DNA from: Stigmatella erecta
GTDB taxonomy: Bacteria > Myxococcota > Myxococcia > Myxococcales > Myxococcaceae
Assembly: GCF_900111745.1 (NCBI RefSeq)
Contig: NZ_FOIJ01000005.1
Span: 372,001 to 436,000, forward strand
Length of the DNA stretch: 64,000 bases
Direction of reading: 5' to 3'
The notes under the pieces were generated by a model. The model saw only the letters and a program-made list of their open reading frames with translations, searched no databases and had not been told where the DNA came from. Positions 1 through 8,687 of the stretch are shown here, piece by piece; positions within the stretch are counted from its first letter, which is position 1; each line of letters opens with the position of its first letter. The position numbers and the translations under genes were made by a program.

Positions 1-179
1 AGGGCTGTGCGGCGCTCGGTGTCGACCTGCAGAACTGCGGCGTGGAGTATGAGCTGGTGAAGGTGGTGGACGACACGCTGCTGGTCGGCGCCCGTCCGGC
101 GGATGGCAGCGGCCCCTGCACGGCCGCGAAGCGCACCTCGACGGAGAGCTTCCAGCCGGCGCTGAAGAAGGCCGACTGA
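1..179 (+). CDS. C-terminal end of an unidentified protein (partial)
   Basis: The window opens inside a plus-strand reading frame whose last 58 codons can be read, ending at TGA 177-179. Third positions are mostly G or C, as in the neighbouring genes, so the frame looks genuine. The visible tail contains two cysteines about 30 residues apart (in LQNCGVEYE and GSGPCTAAK) and ends in a lysine-rich stretch. It converges on rlmH with a 27-bp gap. The family is not recognisable from this fragment. Confidence 0.6.
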   Translation, partial: GCAALGVDLQNCGVEYELVKVVDDTLLVGARPADGSGPCTAAKRTSTESFQPALKKAD

Positions 180-206
180 TCGCTCACGCCGTCCCCAGGG
201 GCGGGC

Positions 207-671
207 TCACTTGTGGTAGGGCTCGCCCTTGAGCAGGGTGAAGGCGCGGTAGATCTGCTCGATGAGCACCAGCCGCGCCAGCCGGTGCGGCAGCGTCATC
301 CGGGACAGGGAGAGCGTCAGGTGCGCCGCCTGGCGCACCGAGTCCTCCAGCCCCTCGTCCCCGCCAATCACAAACAGCAGGTCCTTGGCGCCCGTCTGGG
401 CCTTGCCCAGGTAGCGGCTGAACTCCACCGAGTCCAGGGACTTGCCCCGCTCGTCCAGCGCCACCAGCCAGTCCTGGGGCTTGCGCCGGGAGAGGATGGC
501 CTCCGCCTCGGCGGCCTTCGCGTCCCCCGGCTTCAGCTTGCGGCCACTCGCCTCGGCCAGCTCCACCAGCTCGAAGCGGGTGTAGTGCTCCAGGCGCGAG
601 GCGTACTCCTGCACGCCGGGCTCGAACAGGCCCGAGCGGTCCTTGCCGATGGAGAGCAGCCGGACTTTCAG
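207..671 (-). CDS. rlmH: 23S rRNA pseudouridine-1915 N3-methyltransferase RlmH
   Basis: This is a SPOUT-class methyltransferase that methylates pseudouridine 1915 in helix 69 of 23S rRNA using S-adenosylmethionine. The frame shows the N-terminal [13 protein letters not shown], the central [11 protein letters not shown] glycine-rich SAM-knot region and the family C-terminus EPYHK. The first ATG or GTG in frame gives only about 135 residues and would drop the conserved first strand. Starting at the CTG codon at 671-669, which overlaps the rsfS stop as CTGA, gives 154 residues, the usual RlmH length. The CTG start is therefore preferred, although a non-standard codon is an inference. It is the last gene of proA-rsfS-rlmH. 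Confidence 0.9.
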   Translation of the reverse strand: MKVRLLSIGKDRSGLFEPGVQEYASRLEHYTRFELVELAEASGRKLKPGDAKAAEAEAILSRRKPQDWLVALDERGKSLDSVEFSRYLGKAQTGAKDLLFVIGGDEGLEDSVRQAAHLTLSLSRMTLPHRLARLVLIEQIYRAFTLLKGEPYHK

Positions 672-1189
672 GCCAGCTTCTCCCGCGGCGCGTCGGCCCA
701 GAGGCCTTCGAGATCATAGAAGGAGCGCACCTCGCCCAGGAACAGGTGCACCACCACCTCGCTGTAGTCGAGGAGCACCCACTGGCCCGTCTCCGTGCCC
801 TCCGTGCCCGTGGCGCGCAGGCCGTCCTCTTCCTTGAGCTTGAGGTGGACGTTCTCGGCCATGGCGCTCACCTGCCGGTCGCTCTCGCCGGAGGCCACGA
901 CGATGTAGTCCGTGTAGGACGTCTTGCCGCGCACATCGAGCACGAGCACGTCCGTGGCCTTCTTGTCCACGAGCAGCTTGGCCGCCTTGTGCGCCAGCGC
1001 CTTGGCGCGCGGGTTCTCCGCGGGCGCCTCGGCCTTGTCCGCCCGGGGCGGGGCCTTCTTGCGGATCGTCTTGGGCAGTGCGCCCTTCTTGCGCGCCGCG
1101 GGCTTCTTCGCCGCCGCCGTCTTCTTGCGCGCCGCGGGCGCCTTGCCGCCAGTCTTCGCCTTCGAGGAAGTCTTCTTCTTTATTGCCAT
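668..1189 (-). CDS. rsfS: Ribosome silencing factor RsfS (Iojap family)
   Basis: RsfS binds ribosomal protein uL14 on the large subunit and blocks subunit joining when translation is turned down. The C-terminal part, from about residue 60 ([17 protein letters not shown]) through the [10 protein letters not shown] and [16 protein letters not shown] motifs, is the complete Iojap domain. About 55 residues of Lys/Ala/Pro-rich sequence (repeats such as KKPAARKKG) precede it and resemble histone-H1-like tails. At 173 aa the protein is longer than the usual 105-120. It starts 12 bp after proA and overlaps the rlmH start by 4 nt, so the three genes are probably co-transcribed and coupled. Confidence 0.92.
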   Translation of the reverse strand: MAIKKKTSSKAKTGGKAPAARKKTAAAKKPAARKKGALPKTIRKKAPPRADKAEAPAENPRAKALAHKAAKLLVDKKATDVLVLDVRGKTSYTDYIVVASGESDRQVSAMAENVHLKLKEEDGLRATGTEGTETGQWVLLDYSEVVVHLFLGEVRSFYDLEGLWADAPREKLA

Positions 1190-1201
1190 GTGGGGCCCAC
1201 C

Positions 1202-2470
1202 CTAGCGCACCTGGCCTTGGCCGTGGACGATGTACTTCTGGCTCGTCAACTCTCGCAGCCCCATCGGTCCAAAGGCGTGCAGACGGCTGGTGGAGATGCC
1301 GATCTCCGCCCCCAGCCCCAGCTCCCCCCCGTCGTTGAAGCGGGTGGAGGCGTTCCAGAGGACGGCGCTGGCCTGCACCTCCCGGGTGAAGCGGGAGGCC
1401 GCCTGGGCATCCCCGGTGACGATGGCCTCGGTGTGCTCGCTGCCGTAGCGCCCGATGTGGGCCAGCGCCGCGTCGAGATCCTTCACCACCCGGACGGCCA
1501 GGATGAGATCCAGGAATTCCCGGCCGTAGTCGTCCTCCGCCGCGGGCTTCACGGGCACCCCGGCGCGCGTGAGCACCCCCACCGTCGTGGGGCAGCCGCG
1601 CAGCTCCACCCCCTGGTCCGCGAGCGCCCGCCCCACCTCGGGCAGGAAGTGCTCGGCGATGGCCCGGTCCACCAGCAGGCACTCGGCCGCGTTGCACACC
1701 CCCGGGCGGCTCGCCTTGGCGTTGAGGGTGATGCGCGTGGCCATCTCCAGGTCCGCGTCCGCGTGGGCGTAGACGTGGCAGACGCCCTGGTAGTGCTTCA
1801 CCACGGGGATGCGGGCGTTCTCCACCACGAAGCGGATGAGCCCCTCGCCGCCGCGGGGAATGCACAGGTCGATGAGCCCCTCCAGCTTGAGCAGCTCCAG
1901 CAGCGACTCCCGCTCCCCGGCGGGGACGAGCTGGAGGGCGTGCTCGGGCAGCCCGGCCTCCCTCAGGGCCTGGGTGAGGGCGTGGGCGATGGCCGCGTTG
2001 GTGCGCGCCGCCTCGCTGCCGCCCCGGAGCAGCGCCGCGTTGCCGCTCTTGAGGCACAGCGCGGCCGCGTCGCTCGTCACGTTGGGGCGCGCCTCGTAGA
2101 TCATCAGCACCACGCCCAGGGGCAGGCGGACCTTGCGCACCTGGAGCCCGTTGGGGCGCTTCCACGTCTCCGTCACCTCGCCCACCGGGTCCTTCAGGCT
2201 GGCCAGGGCCTCCACGGCGCGGGCCATGGCCTCCAGACGGGGGGCATCCAGCAGGAGCCGGTCCAGGAAGGCGGCGTTCTTGCCGGCCTTGCGCGCGGCG
2301 GCCCCGTCCTCGGCGCTGGCGGCCAGGATGGCGGGGGCGGCGGCCCGCAGGTGGCGCGCCATGCCGCGCAGGGCCTCGTCCTTCTGGGGGGTGGGGGCGT
2401 TGGCGAGCACGCGGGAGGCGGCCCGGGCCCTCTCCGCCAGGGGACGCACGTCTTGCTTGGCAACCGTCAT
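1202..2470 (-). CDS. proA: Gamma-glutamyl phosphate reductase
   Basis: ProA reduces gamma-glutamyl phosphate to glutamate-5-semialdehyde with NADPH, the second step of proline synthesis, in the cytoplasm. The 422-aa length fits the family. The aldehyde-dehydrogenase-fold landmarks are present, including [15 protein letters not shown] near residue 140, [13 protein letters not shown], and the catalytic cysteine in [13 protein letters not shown]. It heads the proA-rsfS-rlmH transcription unit. Its start lies only 22 bp from the divergent TPR gene, so the two share a very compact promoter region. No proB is seen in the window. Confidence 0.96.
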   Translation of the reverse strand: MTVAKQDVRPLAERARAASRVLANAPTPQKDEALRGMARHLRAAAPAILAASAEDGAAARKAGKNAAFLDRLLLDAPRLEAMARAVEALASLKDPVGEVTETWKRPNGLQVRKVRLPLGVVLMIYEARPNVTSDAAALCLKSGNAALLRGGSEAARTNAAIAHALTQALREAGLPEHALQLVPAGERESLLELLKLEGLIDLCIPRGGEGLIRFVVENARIPVVKHYQGVCHVYAHADADLEMATRITLNAKASRPGVCNAAECLLVDRAIAEHFLPEVGRALADQGVELRGCPTTVGVLTRAGVPVKPAAEDDYGREFLDLILAVRVVKDLDAALAHIGRYGSEHTEAIVTGDAQAASRFTREVQASAVLWNASTRFNDGGELGLGAEIGISTSRLHAFGPMGLRELTSQKYIVHGQGQVR

Positions 2471-2492
2471 GCCTCTCCTCTATCACCCCTCC

Positions 2493-2807
2493 ATGAGCGA
2501 TGCCCGGTTGCAGCAGTTTCAGCAGATGGTGGCCGAGTTTCCCGACTCGCCCATGAGCCACTTCTCCCTCGGCAAGCTGTACCTGGAGCGCCGCGAGTAC
2601 GCCGAGGCGGTGAAGAGCCTGGAGGCGGCCACCCGGTTGGATCCCACCTACGCGGCGGCCCTGGTGTCGCTGGGGGATGCCCACGCGGGGGCGGGGCAGG
2701 TGGCCCCGGCGCGCGAGGCGCTCCTGCGCGCCCGCCAGGTGGCGCTGGACCAGAAGCACCCCAGCCTCGCCGAGGAGATCGACGAGCGCCTCGCGGATCT
2801 GGGGTAA
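2493..2807 (+). CDS. Small tetratricopeptide-repeat protein
   Basis: This 104-aa soluble protein contains two to three TPR helices: SHFSLGKLYLERREYAEAVK, then AALVSLGDAHAGAGQVAPAR and a final LLRARQVALDQ segment. TPRs usually mediate protein-protein contacts. There is no signal peptide. The start at ATG 2493 (MSDARLQQF) is chosen because the open frame further upstream runs through the proA coding region on the other strand. It is divergent from proA and converges with the Clp-N/HEAT gene. The precise partner is unknown. Confidence 0.8.
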   Translation: MSDARLQQFQQMVAEFPDSPMSHFSLGKLYLERREYAEAVKSLEAATRLDPTYAAALVSLGDAHAGAGQVAPAREALLRARQVALDQKHPSLAEEIDERLADLG

Positions 2808-2832
2808 GGGGTTCCTTCGCGGCGCGGCGGCC

Positions 2833-4035
2833 TCAGCGCGGCCAGCCCTTGATGGGCAGGGCGCCCTGGGCCTCGCTGCGGATGAAGTCGGCGCGGTGGC
2901 GGATGTACACGTCCGGGTGGGCGGCGGCCGCCTTCAGCACCTCGCGCATCTGGCCCTGGAGGCCCGCGTCCATGGTGGACCAGGCGATGCCGGCCAGGTT
3001 GGAGATGGCGCTGCGCCGCACGTCGAGGTCCGTCTCGCGCAGGAACGCCTCCAGCAGCCCGCGCGCCACCTCGCGGCCCGCCGCCGCGTCGGGCGGGGAG
3101 CACCAGTAGAGCGCGCGCATGGCGCCCGCCTTCTCGGCCTCGTCGCCCAGGCGCATGTAGCCCAGCAGCCGCTCGAAGACGGAGGCGTTGCCCACCGCGC
3201 GCACCGCCGCCTCCACGAAGTGGCGGTTGCGGTTCGCGTCCTGCTCGAAGAGGGCCGCGCACAGGAGCGGCTCCAGCAGCGCCGGGGGCAGGGACTCCGT
3301 CATGCGCACCAGCCGCACGACGAACCACTTCTTCTGCCCGTCATAGAGGGCGTGGCTGAGCCAGCGCAGGTCTTCCGGCGAGGCCTGCAGGTAGTGCAGC
3401 GCCATGGCGGGCAGGCGCGCGGCCTCGTCGCGCACCGGGGCGGGAATCTCCTGGCCGTGCCTGCGGCCCTGGGCGTCCGTGCAGGCCAGGTGGAAGCGGC
3501 TCAGGCGCAGGTAGGCCTCGCAGCGCGCGTCCCACGCGCGGGTGTCCGGGTGCGTCTGGGCCACGGCCTCCAGCACGGCGCGCCGCAGGCCGGCGCGCTC
3601 GATGCCCAGCATCTCCAGGACGAGCTCCCCATGGCCCGGCGAGGCCAGGGCCACGCCCGGCGCCGCGGGCAGTCCCCGCCGGTCCAGCCGCAGCGCGAGC
3701 AGGAGGGCGCCGGAGGTCTGCAACCCCAGCATGTCGCCCTCGTCCTGGGTGTGGAAGAGCACCTCGGAGGCGGGGGCGGACAGGGCCGGGGCCTGGGCGG
3801 CGGGGGGCTCGGGGCTCACGGCGAGCTCCTCGAGCGGCCGTTCGATGCGGCCGGGGCCCAGCCCCAGCGCCGTGCACGCCATGCCCGCGGGGCCGGGGTC
3901 CCTCACCAGGGACTGCAAGAGGTCCCCCGTCGTCAGGTACGGGCCGCGCGAGGCCCTGGCGGCGCGGACCAGGACTTCTCCCAGCTCGCGGCCGAATCCC
4001 TGTTCCTGCGCGTAGGCGGACCAGTCCGACGTCAT
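2833..4035 (-). CDS. Clp-N-like / HEAT-like repeat protein
   Basis: This 400-aa cytoplasmic protein has no enzyme motif that I can see. Residues about 12-70 (LGEVLVRAARASRG, then TTGDLLQSLVRDPG and ALGLGPGRIERPLEEL) and about 90-160 (VLFHTQDEGDMLGLQ, ALLLALRLD, LEMLGIERAGLRRAVLEAV) each look like one repeat of the Clp N-terminal domain that recruits adaptors and substrates in ClpA/ClpC. The AAA+ modules are absent. The rest is helical with HEAT-like pairs, for example VRRSAISNLAGIA and HPDVYIRHRADFI. ATG 4035 is chosen because an AGGAG lies just upstream, although the frame stays open for 12 more codons. The domain assignment is by eye. Confidence 0.65.
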   Translation of the reverse strand: MTSDWSAYAQEQGFGRELGEVLVRAARASRGPYLTTGDLLQSLVRDPGPAGMACTALGLGPGRIERPLEELAVSPEPPAAQAPALSAPASEVLFHTQDEGDMLGLQTSGALLLALRLDRRGLPAAPGVALASPGHGELVLEMLGIERAGLRRAVLEAVAQTHPDTRAWDARCEAYLRLSRFHLACTDAQGRRHGQEIPAPVRDEAARLPAMALHYLQASPEDLRWLSHALYDGQKKWFVVRLVRMTESLPPALLEPLLCAALFEQDANRNRHFVEAAVRAVGNASVFERLLGYMRLGDEAEKAGAMRALYWCSPPDAAAGREVARGLLEAFLRETDLDVRRSAISNLAGIAWSTMDAGLQGQMREVLKAAAAHPDVYIRHRADFIRSEAQGALPIKGWPR

Positions 4036-4079
4036 CTTCGTCTCCTCGAGGCGGGAAGTGCGGTGCAACAATTTACCGT

Positions 4080-4102
4080 GAGCAGAGGGCCCTGTTCTGC
4101 TC
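4080..4102. repeat. Inverted repeat, 7-bp arms
   Basis: GAGCAGA and TCTGCTC flank a 9-nt spacer between the stop of the beta-barrel gene and the start of the Clp-N/HEAT gene, both on the minus strand. It could fold in RNA as a weak terminator or act as an operator for the downstream gene. No T-run follows on the minus strand, so a classical intrinsic terminator is unlikely. Confidence 0.35.
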
Positions 4103-4183
4103 TGGAACGTAAGGCACGGCCGCGCGATGCGGGAGCATGGCCCGTGCGTTCTGCCGGGCAGGTGTTGGTTGAAGATAGGGTGC

Positions 4184-5233
4184 TCACAGCCGCCAGGTGA
4201 GGCCCCCTCCCGCCACCTGCCGGAAATAGGACAGCCCGTTCTGCGGCAGGCGCGTGCCGTACAGCGCGTAGGACAGCTCCACGTCCAGGTGCCCGCTCAC
4301 GGGCCGCACGAGCTTCAAGGAGAGGGAATTCTGCGCCTCGTCCTCCTCCACCAGGAGGATCTCGGGAGACAGGAAGATTCCATCCGGGTAGCTGTTGAGG
4401 CCGGCCGCCCCCTGGGCCAGGAGCGTGAGGCGCCACGGCAGCCGCACCCCCGCGCTGCCGCTCAGCCGGTGCCGCAGCACGGTCTCCCCCCGGCTGTTGG
4501 AGCTGAGCTCCTGGTAGGTGTACGTCAAGCCCAGCGCCACGGGGCCCCGGTACGTGTAGCCCATACCCACCATCAGCGAGGAGTCCTCCCGGCGGACGGG
4601 TTCGGGGTCCTCCCGCCCCGGGTAGGGCGTGGCCTGCACGCGGTAGTCCCGGGCGCCGTACTCGCCGAAGGCGGTGAGCGTGTGGCGGTGGTCGAGGCGG
4701 TAGCGCGCCTGGACGCCCAGCTCGGGCCCGCCGAAGTTGGCCTGGGGCGCGGGGCGGTACACGAAGCGGTGGGCCCCGGCGCGCACCCGCAGCGCGAGCC
4801 GCACATCCGGGGCATACTCGGCGAAGGCGTTGGCCCCCAGGTCCGAGTAGGCCCGGCTGCCGCCCCGCCGGTCCTTGACGCGGCCCTCCACGCCCAGCCC
4901 CCACCGGGTGCCCAGGGCCACCGAGCCCTCGGCGGCCGCGGCCTGCACCAGCAGGTCCTCCTCGCCCCGGTCCAGGAACTTGCGGCCGCCCAGCTCGTAG
5001 CGGCCCACCAGCTGCGCGCGCTCCCCGGTGAGGCTGCCCTCGCCCACCGCCAGGAGGCTCAGGACGGCGTCCGGCTGGGGCGCCGGGCTCTGCGCGTCGG
5101 AGAAGTCCCGGAGGGGGTTGGAGTCCAGGGAGAGCCGGCCCGTGAGCCGCAGCGAGCCCCTCTTGTCGGCCGCGTGGCCGCGGGAGGCGGCCAGGAGCAG
5201 GAGCAGGAGGGGAGCGAGCAGAAGGCGGGGCAC
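4184..5233 (-). CDS. Predicted outer-membrane beta-barrel protein
   Basis: The 349-aa product begins with a Sec signal peptide (MPRLLLAPLLLLLLAA, cleavage expected after SRGHA). The remainder alternates hydrophobic and polar residues in short strands separated by polar turns, such as GSVALGTRWGLGVEGRV, PVALGLTYTYQELSS and HLDVELSYALYG, and ends in an aromatic/hydrophobic strand (GGGLTWRL). This is the pattern of a 14- to 18-strand outer-membrane barrel. The start is GTG 5233 with no obvious Shine-Dalgarno sequence. It diverges from a lipoprotein gene 81 bp away. Substrate and family are not recognised; a porin or a surface-assembly protein is possible. Confidence 0.7.
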   Translation of the reverse strand: MPRLLLAPLLLLLLAASRGHAADKRGSLRLTGRLSLDSNPLRDFSDAQSPAPQPDAVLSLLAVGEGSLTGERAQLVGRYELGGRKFLDRGEEDLLVQAAAAEGSVALGTRWGLGVEGRVKDRRGGSRAYSDLGANAFAEYAPDVRLALRVRAGAHRFVYRPAPQANFGGPELGVQARYRLDHRHTLTAFGEYGARDYRVQATPYPGREDPEPVRREDSSLMVGMGYTYRGPVALGLTYTYQELSSNSRGETVLRHRLSGSAGVRLPWRLTLLAQGAAGLNSYPDGIFLSPEILLVEEDEAQNSLSLKLVRPVSGHLDVELSYALYGTRLPQNGLSYFRQVAGGGLTWRL

Positions 5234-5314
5234 GTGCGCGCACCATACCGTGTGCCTTGCCCTCGCGCGCGCCCCACCCGTGACGCGGCGGGGGGCGCTC
5301 GTTACAGTCGCCCC

Positions 5315-5857
5315 ATGCGCCGCCGTGTGTTGCTGTCCTGGATGGGGGCCTGTCCCCTGCTCGCCGCCTGCGGCCCCTCCTCCTTCAAGACGGAGCTGCG
5401 CGGGGAGACGGCCGTCCCGGCGGGCGTGCCCGGCACCCTCATGCGGCTCAACGCCTTTCCGGCCATTGGCAGCTTCGCGGCGCTCGACTTCGACGCGAAC
5501 CAGGACTTCAAGAACCAGGATGTCTCCAAGGACGAGGTGGACTCCGTGCGGCTCCAGTCCCTGGAGGTCCGGCTGCTGAGCCCGGGCGGCGCGGACTTCG
5601 GCTTCCTGGACACGCTGGAGTTCTTCGCCAAGGCGGGGGACCTGGAGGTGCGCATCGCGCGCCGGCGGGGCATTGCCCAGCTGGGGCTGCAGGCCCCCTA
5701 CCCGGTGCTGCGCATGGAGCTGGAGGATGAGGAGCTGCAGCCCTTCATCGCCGCGCCCTCCATGAGCCTTCTGGTGCGCGGCCGGGGCTGGCAGCCCGAG
5801 CAGGAGATCCGCCTCCAGGCGGTGGTGGTGCTGGGGGTGGAGGTGGGCTTCTTTTAA
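5315..5857 (+). CDS. Hypothetical lipoprotein
   Basis: The 180-aa product starts with MRRRVLLSWMG followed by a lipobox (PLLAAC, Cys 19), so it should be lipidated and membrane-attached. The mature part is rich in beta-strand propensity (LQSLEVRLLSPGG, LEVRIARRRG, MSLLVRGRG, LQAVVVLGVEVGFF) and resembles a beta-sandwich of the type found in small myxobacterial envelope lipoproteins. No catalytic motif is visible. It diverges from the barrel gene and converges with the coiled-coil gene 16 bp downstream. The function is unknown. Confidence 0.7.
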   Translation: MRRRVLLSWMGACPLLAACGPSSFKTELRGETAVPAGVPGTLMRLNAFPAIGSFAALDFDANQDFKNQDVSKDEVDSVRLQSLEVRLLSPGGADFGFLDTLEFFAKAGDLEVRIARRRGIAQLGLQAPYPVLRMELEDEELQPFIAAPSMSLLVRGRGWQPEQEIRLQAVVVLGVEVGFF

Positions 5858-5873
5858 GGCCCGCCCCCGGGGC

Positions 5874-6956
5874 TCACTCCAGCTCGCGCACCTTGCGCTC
5901 CAGGGCGCTCGCGCGGGAGTCCAGCTCGCGGGCCAGCGACTCCAGCCGCTTCGCCTCGGCCTCCATCGCGGCCAGGTTCTCGAAGTCCCCTGCGGCCAGC
6001 TCCTGGGCGCGCACCCCTTGCACCTGGGGCCGGTGGTCCCGGGCCTGCACCGGAACGGGGGCCGTGGCGGGGGGCGCCGTGGGCCCCGGAACCCCGCCCA
6101 CCTCGGGCAGGGGCAGGGGAGGTTCCCCGCCGCCCGGGGAGGTATCCACCGGGGTGTCCGCGGGGGGCGGCGCGGAGGGGGGGGGCCCCGCCGCCACCCC
6201 TTCGGTGTTCCCGTCCCGCGCGTCGAGCTGGGGCGAGAGGCCCGTGGCGCTCAGGCGCAGCCGCATGTTCCGGTCTTGCTCGTCGAACATGCGCTCCTCG
6301 CCGAGGAAGTCGCTCATCCGGCGCTCCAGCTCGCGCTCCTCGCGGACCTCGGTGATGCGGGACTTCAGGGCCGTGAGCCGCTGGCGCACCTTGTCGCCGG
6401 AGTCCCGCAGCGCGTCGGCCTGCTCCAGCAGGTCCGTGGGGTCATCGCTCGCCTCGGCGCGGCCCAGGGCCGGCACCCGCGAGGCGGGCAGCGCCGCGCG
6501 GACCGCTTCGCGCTCGGCCCGCAGCTCGCGCATGCGGGTCAGCAGGGTGGCGCGCCGGTTCCTGTCGCTGGTGGCATCCCACGCGGCGCGCGCCTGCTCC
6601 AGCGCCTCGGACAGCGCCGCGTGCAGCGCCAGGTGCGCCCGCTCCGACTCGCCCTCCGCGCCGGCCACCGCCTGCGCCAGCCCCGTCAGCTCGCCGCTCA
6701 GCTCCTGCGAGCGCCGCAGCGCCTGCTCCAGCTCGGGCCCCGCGGTGAGCCGCCCCTGCCGCTGCGCCTTGAGCGTCTCGATGCGCCCGGCCAGCCCGTT
6801 GAGCTCCTGGCGCAGGGCCTGCTGCCGCTCGCGCAGGGTGCGAACCGCCGTGCGCGCCTGCTGCGCCGTGCCGCGGCTGGCCTCCAGCCCCGTGGCGGCC
6901 CACGCGGGCGCCCCCAGCAGCAGGCACAGCAGCAGGCTTGGCAGGCGGAGCATCAT
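5874..6956 (-). CDS. Exported coiled-coil protein
   Basis: The 360-aa product has a signal peptide (MMLRLPSLLLCLLLGAPAWA) and then long charged heptad-type helices (residues about 20-215, and again at the C-terminus from about 310). A Pro/Gly-rich linker with runs such as PPPSAPPPADTP separates them. The start at ATG 6956, or the adjacent ATG 6953, is favoured by AGGTGGAG upstream; the frame is open for 51 further codons without a signal. It lies downstream of, and on the same strand as, the sigma54 regulator. A periplasmic structural or tethering role is possible but not shown. Confidence 0.7.
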   Translation of the reverse strand: MMLRLPSLLLCLLLGAPAWAATGLEASRGTAQQARTAVRTLRERQQALRQELNGLAGRIETLKAQRQGRLTAGPELEQALRRSQELSGELTGLAQAVAGAEGESERAHLALHAALSEALEQARAAWDATSDRNRRATLLTRMRELRAEREAVRAALPASRVPALGRAEASDDPTDLLEQADALRDSGDKVRQRLTALKSRITEVREERELERRMSDFLGEERMFDEQDRNMRLRLSATGLSPQLDARDGNTEGVAAGPPPSAPPPADTPVDTSPGGGEPPLPLPEVGGVPGPTAPPATAPVPVQARDHRPQVQGVRAQELAAGDFENLAAMEAEAKRLESLARELDSRASALERKVRELE

Positions 6957-7050
6957 CAAGGGGCTCCACCTAGCAAGGAGGGTGCCACGGGAAACCCCGT
7001 CCAGCACCTTCCGTTGAGGGCAGAAGCCCAGCCGTTCCGGGGGCTTCGGG

Positions 7051-7070
7051 GCCCGGCCGGGGGGCCGGGC
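7051..7070. repeat. GC-rich perfect inverted repeat
   Basis: GCCCGGCC and GGCCGGGC surround a GGGG loop in the gap between the response-regulator gene and the coiled-coil gene, both on the minus strand. The RNA hairpin would be very stable. It lacks a T-tract, so it may stabilise an mRNA end or attenuate read-through. Confidence 0.4.
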
Positions 7071-7131
7071 AGGGGGGGCACATGGTGGAAAGTCATGGGC
7101 GCGGGCCACGGGACGATGGATTTTCGAGGGA

Positions 7132-8541
7132 TCAGCCGTCCTCGGGCCGCTCCCCCTTGGAGATGAAGCCGTATTTCTCCAGCTTGTAATACAGGGCGGA
7201 GGTCTTGATGCCCAGGAGCCGGGCCGTCTCCGTCTTCACCTTGCCCGCTTTTTCATAGGCGCGGGCGATGAGCTGGCGCTCCAGGTCCTCGAGGATGTCC
7301 GGCAGGGGACGGTCGCCCTGGAGCACGGGCAGCCCGGTGGCATCCGTGCGCGACTGGGGGCTGCCCAGGTAGGCCGGCAGGTCCGCCTCGGTGAGCTGCT
7401 CGCCCTCGGCGAAGACGAGCGCCTGCTCCACGGCGTTCTCCAGCTCGCGCACGTTGCCGGGCCAGGCATGGCGGGTGAGCGCGCGCAGGGCGCCGTCGTC
7501 CAGGCCCGTCACGCGCCGGTTCACCCGGAGCGCATGCTTGGCCACGAAGTGGCGCGCCAGCGTCCCGATGTCCTCGGGGCGCTCGCGCAGCGGGGGCAGC
7601 AGCAGCGGGACGATGTGCAGCCGGTAGTAGAGGTCCTCCCGGAAGCGGCCCGCCTTCACCTCGGCCTGCAAGTCGCGGTGGGTGGCGCTCACCACGCGCA
7701 CGTCCACCTTGAGCGTCTCCTCGCCGCCCACGCGCTGGATCTCCTTCTCCTGGAGCACGCGCAGGAGCTTCGTCTGCACGGAGGCGGGAATCTCCCCAAT
7801 CTCGTCCAGGAAGAGGGTGCCCCCGTCGGCCAGCTCGAAGCGGCCGAGCTTGCGCTTCACCGCGCCGGTGAAGGCGCCGCGCTCGTGGCCGAACAGCTCG
7901 CTCTCCAGCAGCGTCTCGGCCAGGGCCGCGCAGTGCACCACCACGAAGGGGCCGTCCTTGCGCGGGGAGTGCTGGTGGAGCATGCGCGCCACGAGCTCCT
8001 TGCCCGTGCCGCTCTCGCCGCGCACCAGCACCGTGGCGTCGCTGGCGGCCGCCTTGCGCACCTGGGTGAGCAGCCGCTGCACCGGCTCGCTGTCGCCCAC
8101 CAGGTGGCCGTGGGTGAGGGCCGCGTCCGCCTCGTGCGCCGCGGTGCGCGCCGTCAGCCGCTCCACCTGCCGGCGCGTGCTGGCCAGCTCCAGCCCCTTG
8201 TCCACCTTGGCGCGCAGCACCTCGGGGGCGAATGGCTTGGTGATGAAGTCGTAGGCGCCCTCCTGCATGGCCCGCACCGCCGTCTCGATGGTGCCGAAGG
8301 CCGTCACCACCATCACCACCACGGCGGGGTTCAGCGCCTTGAGCGCCTGCGTCACGGCGATGCCGTCCATGCCGTCCATCTTCAGGTCCGTGACGACCAG
8401 CTCGAAGGGCGTCTTCTTGTAGGCGGCCAGGCCGTCGGCGCCGGAGCGCACGGCGGAGACGGTGTGGCCAGAGCGCGTGAGGGTGAGGGTCATCCCCTCG
8501 CGCAGGGTGTCGTGGTCATCGATGATGAGGACGTGGGCCAT
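7132..8541 (-). CDS. NtrC-family sigma54-dependent response regulator
   Basis: This 469-aa regulator has three parts. The receiver (residues 1-120) has the acidic pocket IIDDHD and phospho-acceptor Asp52 in VVTDLKMDG. The AAA+ domain has Walker A GESGTGKE, the sigma54-contacting GAFTGA loop, and Walker B LFLDEIGE. The C-terminal Fis-type helix-turn-helix includes [20 protein letters not shown]. It activates RpoN-dependent promoters after phosphorylation. The start at ATG 8541 (MAHVLIIDD) places the first strand correctly; the frame is open 14 codons further. No cognate kinase is adjacent, so the partner is unknown; the kinase at 20.2-21.8 kb is one candidate within the window. Confidence 0.93.
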   Translation of the reverse strand: MAHVLIIDDHDTLREGMTLTLTRSGHTVSAVRSGADGLAAYKKTPFELVVTDLKMDGMDGIAVTQALKALNPAVVVMVVTAFGTIETAVRAMQEGAYDFITKPFAPEVLRAKVDKGLELASTRRQVERLTARTAAHEADAALTHGHLVGDSEPVQRLLTQVRKAAASDATVLVRGESGTGKELVARMLHQHSPRKDGPFVVVHCAALAETLLESELFGHERGAFTGAVKRKLGRFELADGGTLFLDEIGEIPASVQTKLLRVLQEKEIQRVGGEETLKVDVRVVSATHRDLQAEVKAGRFREDLYYRLHIVPLLLPPLRERPEDIGTLARHFVAKHALRVNRRVTGLDDGALRALTRHAWPGNVRELENAVEQALVFAEGEQLTEADLPAYLGSPQSRTDATGLPVLQGDRPLPDILEDLERQLIARAYEKAGKVKTETARLLGIKTSALYYKLEKYGFISKGERPEDG

Positions 8542-8687
8542 GGGCAGGGGGCCTTCTCTTCCACTGAACAGCGGGCGCGCCACTAGAGCACACCCTCATT
8601 GGCTACCGGACATGCAGGGGACGTACCGGGCTGAGACCAGAAGGCACTGGCCAGGAAGGCGCCCGTGCGCTTTATCCCTGCCCCCAT

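Noticed and set aside
714-2759. Long minus-strand frame across rsfS and proA in another phase
   Set aside because: It lacks recognisable domains and overlaps two well-identified genes on the same strand in a different frame.
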